Below are positions 33,870 to 45,700 of a stretch of 64,000 nt of DNA, in pieces (position 1 is the first letter of the stretch; each line of letters starts with the position of its first letter). Location of the stretch: the NCBI GenBank assembly GCA_950022295.1, contig OX465600.1, positions 20,683,282 to 20,747,281 of the forward strand. Direction: 5' to 3'. Below the pieces are notes generated by a model. That model ran no database searches, was not told where the DNA came from, and saw only the letters and a list, made by a program, of their open reading frames with translations. Made by a program: the position numbers and the translations under genes. The DNA comes from Bromus sterilis. Lineage: Eukaryota > Streptophyta > Magnoliopsida > Poales > Poaceae.

Positions 33870-34617
33870 TCCCCATAGCACCTTGGTAACAACTATCAAG
33901 AAAAAGAAAAAGAAAAGTGAGACTGTCGAGGCTATCTCCATCGCACCTCGTCAGAAGGGCTCAATTTTGGCACCATTTCCAACAATGTTTGCCGTAACAA
34001 TGCTGATTCTTCAATCACATTTTGAAAATATTTTCACCAATGAGCATGATAAATGGACTTACAGTTGGAGCAGTAAAGGTTTTTCCACTTCCAAGTTATA
34101 TTAGGAAATGTTTCCCAAGGAAGAGACACCCAGGATTTTCAAACAAATATGGAAAAGTGTAGTCATTCTCAAACACAAGGTTTTCTTATGGCTATTACTT
34201 TATGACAGGATCAACACAAGGAACCTTTTAAATGGAAAATCTTTCTACATGTCATCCTATAGCTGTATTTTGTGCAGCTTGAACACAGAGGAAACATCGC
34301 TTCACCTTTTTTGGGATTGCCCTTTTTCCTTGTCATGTTGGGAATCCATTACAAACAACAAAAACAAGGGTATATCATGTATGGATGAGATTGAATTCCT
34401 GAAAAAATGTTTACCATCAAAAATTGCAATGGAGATCATCATTATGGGCTGCTCGAATATATGGATGCAGAGAAATGATCAAATATTCAGAGCCATTCAG
34501 CCCACATGCAGGGCATGGAAAAGAACACTCAAGAAAGATCTCATATTGATCCAGCACAGAATCAAAGAGAAATACAGGACTGTTCTGAGTAACTGGATTG
34601 ACAGTACCCTGGAATAA
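33870..34617 (+). pseudogene. LINE reverse-transcriptase tail (zf-RVT)
   Basis: One reading frame with a single in-frame TAG near 34099-34104 gives FTNEHDKWTYSWSSKGFSTSKLY, then IFKQIWKSVVILKHKVFLWLLLYDRINTRNLL and CILCSLNTEETSLHLFWDCPFS, the zinc-binding zf-RVT domain of plant LINE-type reverse transcriptases. It ends at a stop after NWIDSTLE. There is no RNase H domain, unlike the LINEs at 13606 and 28010, so it is a different family. The 5' part is missing. Confidence 0.7.
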
Positions 34618-35084
34618 ATTTGAAAGGAAGATTTTTTTTTCATTATGTCGAAACTTAGATCTGTTATTGGATGATTTTCATCGTTGTAATATGTATATTG
34701 TTTATATTAATATAATATTGTAGAACGATTGTTCTACAGTCTTGGTTTCAAAACAAAAACATACAGTGACGCATTTAGCTCACAAGGTATATCATATAGT
34801 ACTTCACTATAGGAAACAAAGTCTAATACCCACTCTTTTTGTTAACAGTTGTTTTTTAATAGAATGTATATAAACACATTTTAATGTGTTTATTCATCCA
34901 TTCATTTTTAATCGTATATAGTTTTTATTAAGATATCTTGAACACTTTATATCTGTGTTGAAGACAATATCTGATAGATAGAGGAGTCCAGTAGTTTGAA
35001 GAAATGAATCTTCTCCTTCTTGGAGCCATATAGGGAAGACTTTATCAAGTCATACTCTTGCGTACGAAGCTAACAATAATGGTA
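34618..35084. other. LINE 3' region and intergenic, no gene seen
   Basis: AT-rich sequence probably includes the 3' UTR of the preceding LINE relic. Confidence 0.35.
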
Positions 35085-35094
35085 ATAATAAAAA

Positions 35095-35218
35095 TACAAA
35101 GTTATTTGTATTAACACCTATTCTAGGGGGAATATTTCTATGTGGTGCTAACGATTTAATCCAGAATGTTTCAGTTTATGTTCCTACTTATTGTTTGGAT
35201 ATACCCAAAGTGATTGTC
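35095..35218 (+). pseudogene. ndhB: nuclear copy of plastid ndhB fragment
   Basis: The plus strand reads LFVLTPILGGIFLCGANDLI and, after a frame change, PECFSLCSYLLFGYT. Both match consecutive parts of NDH subunit 2 from plastids. A stretch of about 16 bp between them is missing, which shifts the frame. Flanks do not continue in ndhB recognisably. It is a short decayed NUPT, not a functional gene. Confidence 0.6.
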
Positions 35219-36933
35219 TGATAATGAGCAAGAAATATACGTCTCCCTGCTAAAGAAGATCTATTAAACTCATAATTCATTAGATTCTTGTTATCAAACC
35301 AACTAGCCATCGTAATTCATAAGTAAATGGACCCGGTTGTTCAATACTTTGATAACCAAGGTCATTCTTTGCTAGAAAAAGAGAGAGATTCCTCTCCAAT
35401 TTCTTTACCAGAAGCCAATGTTCATTACAGCCCCTACAATTACAACTAATACGAAAAGAAAAAAGAGTAGTGACGTCCCTTCAGCAAGGAGCAAGGACCA
35501 TTAGAGGCCTCTTTCTCTAACTCAGCAAAAATATATTATTTAAAGTCTTAAGATTTGCTAGGGCATATCTAGATTTTACATGAAAATTCGTTCAAATATT
35601 TTATTTTTCCTAGTTTAATTGAATCACTTAGATGTGCAATAACTAGAACACATATAGATGTGCCCTAGACAAACCCTTACATTGCCTTATTATGCTTTTA
35701 CCAAAGCTAGCAATATAGTTTCACCGTTGGAACCACTTGGTCAAGCGATGAACTAACATGCTCCCACAAGCTCAATGATCCAAAACGCGTGCATAAAAAT
35801 TAATTGTGCCTAGGCTGGGCTTATTGTCGATCGAGGCATCCCATATGGTCCACCATCACAACGGGCAGAGAGCCTGTTCATCTAAACAATATTATAAAGC
35901 CACGAATTGCGGGATTTTTGAGCAGTAATTAAGCTCCATCACATGCTTCCTCTGGGGGCCTAACATGCATTTGATTCGTATACTGGTTGCCTAACCTTTA
36001 GTATTGTTATTAGGTCTATTGGCGAGAGAGTGTCGAAAAGTACGTCACATGCATTACTAATCTGCAACACAACTATTTCTGGCGGATCGAATACTATCGA
36101 TCGAGTGCTCAGAAAACAAGTTCATGATCTCGTTAACCTGCCGTGAAACTGGACCAGAAGAACCCAGCTTCTGAACCGATGAACTTTGCCGTGCGCCTAG
36201 CCTAGTATGTAGACAAGAACTAGACTTTTGACACCTAGCAACGCTGTATCCAGGATGCTTAAGATGAAAATAGAATTGATCGATGAAGTGTTCATGATAA
36301 AGTTCAAACACGCTAGTGCTCTTTGAACGCGCCACTAACTTGCCCTGTCCGTTACCATAAACGACTCACATGCCCCAACGACCCAGAACGTGCACGCTGG
36401 TCCCGGATGGCTTTAGTTGAAGGAACCAAAATGTTCGCACTAATCTAATCCTTCCGTATTGAAATATCGAAAGTTAAAATATACTTCAAATACATATATC
36501 TTCGTACAAAGGGAGTACTAATCTCTTGGATTTGCACCCAAATGGTTAGTGGTTACGACCTAGCTGATCTATATAGGATGTAAAGGAAATATTAGAGGTC
36601 CAATAAAAATGTGAGGCGGTTTATTTAGCAAATTAAACCACTTGTTGTCCTGTAATTAAGTTCAAATACATCTCTGGAAGATGCTTAGGAAACCGCTCCA
36701 CCACGAGGTAGAGTACATCCTGGTGAAATGAAATTGTTATGACTTGGGACATATAGAGCACAGCCTGGAGTCTTGTTCTTATAGAGTTTTCTTTAAGAAA
36801 AGTCAGCTTACTGACGCGGCATTGTCTCGGCCAGCTACTCTTTCTAATACCTCATTTCGGCTTCTGGATCTACACGAAGCGTCTGTTTTGCCACTACCAT
36901 CACAACCCATCCACACGAGCAGACTACTAGCTA
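35219..36933. other. NLR upstream region
   Basis: No convincing gene. 35225-35480 may also be organelle-derived but was not identified. A 92-codon minus-strand frame at 36057-36335 has no recognisable domain. 36740-36933 probably includes the NLR 5' UTR. Confidence 0.4.
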
Positions 36934-39695
36934 ATGGAGGCCACAGTGCTAAGTATTGGCAAGTCCGTGGTGAATGGAGCGCTTAGCTACGCCAAATCCG
37001 CTGTGGCAAAGGAGGTGGCTTTGCAACTCGGGGTCCACAGTGATCAAGCTTTTATCACAGACGAGCTTGAGATGATGCAAGCTTTCCTGGCGGCCGCACA
37101 TGACGAGCGAGATGACCACAAGGTGGTAAAGACCTGGGTGAAGCAAGTCCGCGACGTTGCCTACGATGTCGAGGACTCCCTCCAGGTAGATAAGAGTTTA
37201 AATTACTACCGATCCATAATAAATGTCGCTCATGTAGTACAAAGTTTGTACTAACTTAGTACAAAATGAGCGACACTTATTATGAATCGGAGGGAGTACA
37301 AATGAATATATCTGGGTTAAAATTTCTGCATCCCTTCGCATGTTCCTACAAAATCATGTTTAAGATTTTCTTCTTAATTACTTGCAATTTTAGACCATAA
37401 AAATATGGACTTGAGTGCTGCATAGGTTTTTGCTATCCAAAATGTTATGGACTATGTAGCCCCAAAATATTCATATCGTATTTAAATATCCATATTACTT
37501 GGTTATATATATTTAGCTAAATTGAGTTATGCTCTGTTATTGAAATAAGTAGATAAAATGCATGGTTTGTGGATACCTCTTAGATGATAAACTAGATATC
37601 ACGAATGTCTTGCTCAATTAATTTCATTAGTATAAATATATATGTACTGGAAGTCTCCTAGTTTTCATGAGCCCTATTTTTAGTATGTGTGTGGCTAGAT
37701 CTCAGTCGATTGTGGAATCACTATTTCTCAATCAGATGACAATGACATTTGCGTCGGATATTTTTCTCTTTTTTTCGTTTTGAGATCTCAAAAACAAAAA
37801 AAAAACTTCACAAATTCCTGCGTGGATCCGCTAGTTTAGCATTTGCTTGACAAATAATAGTCCCATTTTCTTTCTTTCTTTTATTTTCTTAAATCTTAAG
37901 GAAAAAAATATATGCATGAATCACTGTGTATAAATCTGATGTTTTAATGAACTGATTCGAAATTTATTTTTCAGTCGATCTAGAAATATAAATCCTTTAT
38001 TAGTACTTTCAGTTTAAATATTTAGAGATATAAATGCAATTTCATCAATATTCAGTTGGTATTTGACCCATTGATATTCCTACTTCAAGGATTTCGCTGT
38101 TCGTATTGAGAACTATTCCTGGTGGCGCATCCGCGCGGTGCTAGACCGGCGCCGTATAGCCAAAGAGATGAAGGATCTGAGAGTCAAAGTGGAGGATGTG
38201 AGCCAAAGGAATGTGCGGTACCGCCTCGTTAGAGGCTCTGCCTCCAAGCCTACCTCCAATGATGAACAGTCTATCATCAGCACCGAAGTACAACTTCAGA
38301 TCGCTGAGGCTACACGTGCTGCACTGCAGGACAAGAATAAGGTAGATCTGGTCAAACTGATTACTCAAGATGAAGATGTTCCTAGTGCGATCGCGGTGTG
38401 GGGAGCAAGCAGTGATGTTGGGGTGGCGTCCATCATTAGGGCTGCCTACGATAATCAAGATGTAAAGGCCAAATTTGAGTGCCGTGCCTGGATGAGGCTG
38501 GCACGTCCCTTCAATCCAAATGATTTCTTTGCAAGCTTGGTGAGGCAGTTTTATGGGGAGCCGTGCAAAGACAGTGTTAAAAAAACAGGGGTGGAGGTTT
38601 TTAAGCAGATGGAAGCACAAGATAATTTGGTCGATGAGTTCAATCGGTTTGTGACGGAGAAGAGATATCTGGTTGTTATTAACGATGTATCTACTATAGA
38701 AGAGTGGGACTGGATCAAAACATACTTCCCAAACAACAAAGGAAGCCAAATCATTGTGTCCACTCAGCAATTTGAAGTTGCAAGTTTATGCACTGAACAG
38801 CCTTACATGGTATCTGAGATAGAACAGAAGTGGTCATTCGACAAAGAATTTTTTGCCTTCTATAAGAAGGTAAACACCCTCTTCCTGAAAATGTGTAAGT
38901 TATAAACATGTATTATTGCTGGGGATATTGGTGCTACAATATATATTTTTTACATTTTTTTAGTCAAACGGCAGCACTCTGCTACGATATTTTTATGGAT
39001 TTTTGAATAAATAATACAAAGTATAGTCTAAGAAAAGTATTTGTTACATCCACATGTATTTTCATGTGTAATTACTAGATGCATTATAAAAAGTAGTTTA
39101 TGGATAAATATGCACAATTACAACCGGCTTCTACCCAAAAATACATTATTTCATGTGAATCCTTTTCTATTTCTCTGTTTTGGTGATGAAATTCGCAGGT
39201 TTCTTTTGCCTTTTAGGTACTAGGTAGTTTGGATTCAATATTCACACATTAAATCATAAAAGTGGCACTTTCAGTTATTAGAGGAAAAAGGAATCACCCA
39301 CTAAACTAGAACCTTGCAACCACACATAAAACGCACAACTAAGAATCCTTTTTTGTGAAAAAAAAACAATGACCCTTATCTTGAACATTTGCTAGTGCCA
39401 GACTAGGAACTCCCGCGAAACCTAGTCAAAAGATATTCACACAATAAGTTGCATGTATGTAATATGGGGTCTCTACAAAATTAAATGCAAACTCAAAAGT
39501 GTAAATCATTATGATAACAAAAAAAAACATATGATCTGTGGTTTTCATGAAAGGTGCACATTTTCTCCGATATATCAAACCAGTCAAACATAAGTCTGAT
39601 ATCCGCTATTTAGATCATGTGTGCCAAGCTCACCAAGTTTTTTTTAAATCTTTGATGATATTTCCGTCGTGAATGAGGTGTCAATATTCCTTCAT

Positions 39696-39750
<55 letters not shown>

Positions 39751-42700
39751 TCCGCTAAACTGAGCCTGAGCGTAAAGTCACTTATTCTACGCTGCGGTCA
39801 GGCTAAAAGTTTCACTCGTCCAAACCAACCAATCCTCTTCCACTTCCTAGGAAAAATCTTATTCAAAAAAAGTAATGAGATTAAATTCATTACTAGATGC
39901 TGTATCATTGTCCGCTGCGCCACGTACTAGCTACGGCTCTTAGATTTTGTTGTTGTGAAACATAGTAACATGATTGAATAACGGAAAAGATATGTGTCGA
40001 ACGTTCGGGCTATGGAAAACTGGACCGAACGTTTTTAGATATCAATTTTAGTTATACACAGATGGCAATTATGAGTTAAAATTGCCGTGTTTTAACAAAG
40101 TTGTCATGTACTAGCAGAAATTGCCATCTTCCACCTGAAAATTGCCATCTCAACAGAACTATGCCTCCTAATCGTTCAAAATTGCCACCCCATGGCCCGA
40201 ACGTGTGGCACTTATCAGGGTCCTTAAATAATTAAACAATTACCAGGTGCATTCTCAGTAACTGTCTCTTAGTAGTGATTTTCCATAACGCCTCCTAGTA
40301 AAATCGATACGATTTCATCAGTTGTTAATTCTAGTAAATTCTGAAGCAAAACATGTTGATATGACATTCTATGGTAACATCAAGTTGTCACTTCAGTAAT
40401 CAATTTGTTCTAGATAATGTGGCCGTATGAATTGTCTTGGTTTTACTTTGTTCTCCAAAGCAGCAGCCATTGCAATGGCAGGAGTGAGCTTCCCAGATAA
40501 TGTGGCCGTATGGATGAAGTACTCCATCCGCTCCGAAATATAATTAGATGTAGTAACTTTAATAAAATTAAATTTATTTAATTTTGACCAAATTTATAAG
40601 GGTCCAAAATACCAAATCATATCATTTGACACATCGATAATGAAATGATTTCTTATTTTATTTACTTAGTAATTTTATATGTTGATATATTTGCTATACT
40701 TGGTCAAACATAGAAATGTTCATCTATTAGAAAAAAATTAATACACCTTATAGACGAGCGAGTATAAATTGCTACAAACATTACCTTGCATTGGAAACTA
40801 AAAGCTGATGCATATATTAATGCATCTCGGTAAAAAGTACGCCCTCTAAGTGTTTCTTGGTGTTCAGGTGGACGCTGGAACTCAAGAAGAGAGCAAGTCT
40901 GGATCCAGCTCAACTGAACCTGAGAAGCTCACTCCTTCCATTGCAATGGCTGCTGCTTTGGTGGAAGATGAACTCATTGACCGAGTGGAAGCAAAAGCTA
41001 AACTTTTGGAATTACTTTATCAAGGTGGTGAGGTGATTGCCATTTATGGAATGGGTGGACTTGGAAAAACAACTCTTGTGAGAAGCGTGTACCAAGAACA
41101 CGGTGACAGGTTTCATCGGCGCGCCTGGTTAACCGTTTCACGTTCTTTCACGGAGAAAGAATTTATTGGGGAGTTACTCCAGCAACTACTACGAAATAAC
41201 GAAGATAAAGGGGGCTCTGGCTCTGACAAGGAAGCAAATGCTACCCTGCAAAAAAAGAAAGAAAAGGAACCAATTGCCCAGTTGGCGGAGATTTTATTGG
41301 AACATAATTGTCTCATCGTTTTCGATGATCTGTGGTCTGTTGAGAAATGGAAGTGGATAATGAAGCTCCTGCCACCACCAAGAAATGAAGGTCGTAACCG
41401 AATCATTGTTACTACACGAGAACTGAATATTGCTGAACATTGTTCTTCCGGAAAGGAGAATATATACAATCTTGACCTCCTAAATGAAGAGGACGCTCGC
41501 GAGCTATTTAAAAAGAAGGTACGTGCACAACCCATTGAATTGTGAAAGTACTGGTTGCAGCTAATTTAGCTTCCCATTTTCTTCTCAGCTTGTCTCTTTG
41601 CATGAGTATACATACATATATTTTAAGATGTTTTAAATATTTTAATAAAAAATACATATGGACAAAAATGAGCGAATAAACATACAAAAACATACGTATA
41701 TACATTGGATTCCTAAAAAGTTAAAACATTTTATAATAGTGAACGGAGGGAGTGCCTTTTAGTAACATCGATTAACTTCTTTGTGCTTACATCCTCCACA
41801 AATAATCGTGTAAATATGTATTTTATTAATGCATGAAAGAAACTAAACATACATTGCATAGAAGTACTTGTTTACTTAAGGTGACACAAGCTCAAAAATG
41901 TATATATAGCACGCTCAAACACCTAACTAAACTTGGCATGTTTCTTCATCGTCACTAATGGACACTGCAATGGGCACTACATAAATAATAAATAAATAAA
42001 GAAAGAAAACAAATCTAAAGAGCATGGTGCGTAACTAGGCCTTTTCATGGGGCCCCATTTTAATGGGCACTTTTCCTTGTAGTAAGACATGATTCCAATA
42101 TTTAAAATAATTTGTTTAATGAACCGTTAATCCGATTAGCAATTAATTTTCACCCATGAGTTTGTCTCGACGAGGACTTAAAAAAACATGTCGTCATGTT
42201 TCAACTATTTTTGTTGTCACCTCTAGTTGTCAAAATATCTCAACATAACTGCCCCTACTAAACATGAGTAGTTGTCAGATGATATGTTTGTGTATTTTCT
42301 AACGTTATAATGCTATATAAGAGTAGAGAGCGAATATATTCAAGTATGAACAATAGGGGAAAAATGGCATCTAATCACACAAGTATCATGGAGCAAGTTT
42401 CTAGTTGTATATATTGGCGTTCTATAACCTAACAACCAAATGAATTTAATCGGACAACTAAGCGACTCATAATCTAGCAACTAAACGATATAATCTAGCA
42501 ACTGTCAACGAAAAAAAAGAGTTTCCAAAAGAAGTCAACATGGGATCTAGTTTTAAGAGATCATCACGAGGAAGGTAGTGGTGAAAGTGGACCGTCAATT
42601 GTAATAATGGTCTAAAAATAAATTTAAAATTTCAAAATCAAAATAATCTGTCTTTGCATGCGTGCAAAAAAAAACGACACCACCACACGGGAAATCTTGT

Positions 42701-45700
42701 ATCTGACACCGCTATGTAGTGTCCTCCATAAATAAAAGGTCATAGGCGAAGTGTTTTATGGTACCCAAGTCCATCCGACAAGCTAGAATAATCCAACCAT
42801 CCACCAATCGTTCAACAAGTATATCCACATATATCAAATACAAATAAAAAATAACTCCAAACTAAATCCTTAATAACTCTCCAATCATCCACAAATTCTT
42901 CAAAAGTTGTGACTAAATATGCCTAGTTAAATCCACCACCGAACCCAAACTAAACCCCTAAATAGTTACATACTCTCAACGAGTCATTACCTAATCTTAA
43001 ACCACTATCTATCATCAATTAAGTAGTCCTAATTATGATACCATTAGTACTAGACAACAACAATAAAAAAGTGTGTCAGTCCAAAACAAGTTGTGGAAAA
43101 CTAGAGCTGAAACCCTAAAACACAAAAGATATCGAAACCAAGTCATGGTTCTGGTACATGGATAGCTAACTACGGCGGGCTCCCAAGCATGAAACCGCCC
43201 AAGCATGAAACCAAATTAATTATTGGTCACACATGTCATTCTTCTTAAGCGGTGTCAATGAATCTTTCCCCTAGCTTTATTGTATGGCTCATCAGCTTAA
43301 TCCAACGGTAATTGGTACAACTCTGAACATCCCATTTGTTCTTGAAGATTGCTACTAATATTATCCGCCTCCATTCATCAGGCATCTTGTTTACCAAAAA
43401 ATGAGTTTGAAAATCTTCGTTAGCCACACTATTGTTGTGTCTCCAAGGCCTCTCCACACAATGATGGGGATACAGTCAGGGCGCATAACCTTGATTATTT
43501 TCGTCCTTTTTAGAGCCTCTCTCACCTCGACCTCCTGGATTCACCACACAAAACATCTGTTCATATCATAAAAGGAGTCACCCATCTCAATGGTAGAGCT
43601 CCCATTCTCCTCGTTGAAGATCTTGTTGAAGTGCTCTCACCATCTATGTTTGATCTCCTCATCCTTCACCAAAAGTTAATCTGCTTTGTCCTTGGTGCAT
43701 CTCACTTGGTTGACATCCCTCGTCTTCCTCTCTAGAATCTTGGCCATATTATAGATGTCCCCTTTACCTTCCTTCATGTTTAAACGCTGGTAGAGGTCAC
43801 TGGTAGAAAGAGGCCCATTTGTCCCGGTTCCAGAGGCCCATTTTTCCCGGTTCCGGAACCGGGACTAAAGGGTCGTAACTAATGCCCAAAACCTTTAGTC
43901 CCGGTTGGGCCACGAACCGGAGCAGATGGGCCTCCACGTGGCCGCTGTGGCTTGCCCAGGCAGGAGGGCCTCTTTTCTCCCGGTTGGTGCCACCAACCGG
44001 GACGGGTAGGTTTTTTTTTTTTGAAATGGTGGGGGGGGGGGTTAGGGGGTTTTGCAGGGGTTAATTTAGGGTTTCATATATTGTTTTAGCTAGCTAATAA
44101 AAAGAGTTGTGTACTCTCTTATCACTATCTAGGAGAGAAAGGATTCATCTCATATATAACATCATGATCATAATTAATATCCAACACACAAAGGTCCTTT
44201 GCTATAGTTTAACTTCGCTAATATCAAACACAAAGTTCCATTTCCATAATATTATACCTCGACTCCTCATATACATCATCTATGAGACTGCTCATCCTCA
44301 CAAGGGTAAATATAAAAAAACCAAAAGACACCTTCATTTCCATAATGTAATATGAAGAAGACCTTGTCCCAATCTTTTATATTCTTCCGAATCACTATCC
44401 GTTTCCAATTTTTTATTCTTAAGGAGCCACCATCACGTTCACTTTCAGTGGAGTAGTCAGTCTTGAAGAGTTCTTTCCATGGCCGTTGGCATCCACAACT
44501 GTAAGCCACAACTGTAAGCTCGCCTCTAGAAGGCATCCATCTAGGCACACATTTTTTCGGGATTTTCTGTTGAAAATATTTGAGTAAAATACTTAGTAAT
44601 GCAGTATAGTTAATCTTAGGTCAAAAGATTTCTGAAAATGATGAAGTAGTGACAGAACAGTAAAAAATCTCACCATGATATAATTTGATACATATACCGG
44701 CAACAACTCGAGAACAAATGGAACATATGGAGTATAAGATTCGCTTGCAAAGCCAGTTCTTGTCTAGAACCAGGACATATGCCCCCAGACGAACCGGGAC
44801 CCATGCCCCACGAGGCCCGGCCGGCCCCCTGGGCGCACGAACCGGGACGTATGCCCCCATGGGTCCTGGTTCGTGGCACAAACGGGACTAATGGGCTGGA
44901 GAGGCCTGAACCAAAGCCCTGTTTTCTACTAGTGGGTCCTCATACGCCCGCACCTAGCTTCACTCAAAGCTCGCTTTGATGTCTTCTTTGCCACCTTGTA
45001 CTTCTCTATGTTGTCTTCTTTTATCTAGGTATATAGGCATCTGAATTTTTTTTTCTTCTCCTTAATAGCCTTGTCGACATCATCGTTCCACCATGAAGTA
45101 TCTTTAGCTTTGACTCTACTACCCTGGTTACCCACAACTCCTCTCAAACTATCATCCGGACGCAAGTTGCCATCTTCATCCACATATTGTTTGCATCACC
45201 TCCTTCCTCCCAAGGGCCCTCCTTCATAACCCTCTCCCTGAAAGCTTGAGTTCCCTCTTCCTTGAGCTTTCACCACTTCATTCAAGCGACTTTGGCGCTC
45301 TTATCCCAGTGGAAAAAAATCCTAAAGCAAAAGTCATCCACCACAAAGATTATTTTGAGCGACAACACTCTCTCTAGTTATCACCTTATAATCTAGGCAA
45401 GCACGCATGTATTCTCTTCTCGAGAGGCAAAAATAATTCTAGCTAGAGTGTTGTCCACTACTAAAAGTCACTAGATGAAATTATCTCTTTTTGAAGAGGG
45501 TGTTAGATACGATCATGTCCTAGGCTAAAGTGAAGCTTAAGACACATCTCCTTGATTTCTGCTACCATATCCAGAGCACCCATTGCACCCCTTCAAAACT
45601 TGGTTAGATGTACTCACGTGGCCATTGAGGTCTCCTCCTATGAAGAGACGCTCACTAATCGGTACACTCCTAACCAAGTCTTCCAGGTCTTCCCAGAACA

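Noticed and set aside
34950..35480. A longer organelle insertion around ndhB
   Set aside because: Only the ndhB stretch could be recognised; the neighbouring sequence matched no organelle gene I could identify.
36057..36335. 92-codon minus-strand gene upstream of the NLR
   Set aside because: There is no recognisable domain and no supporting context; chance frames of this size are common.
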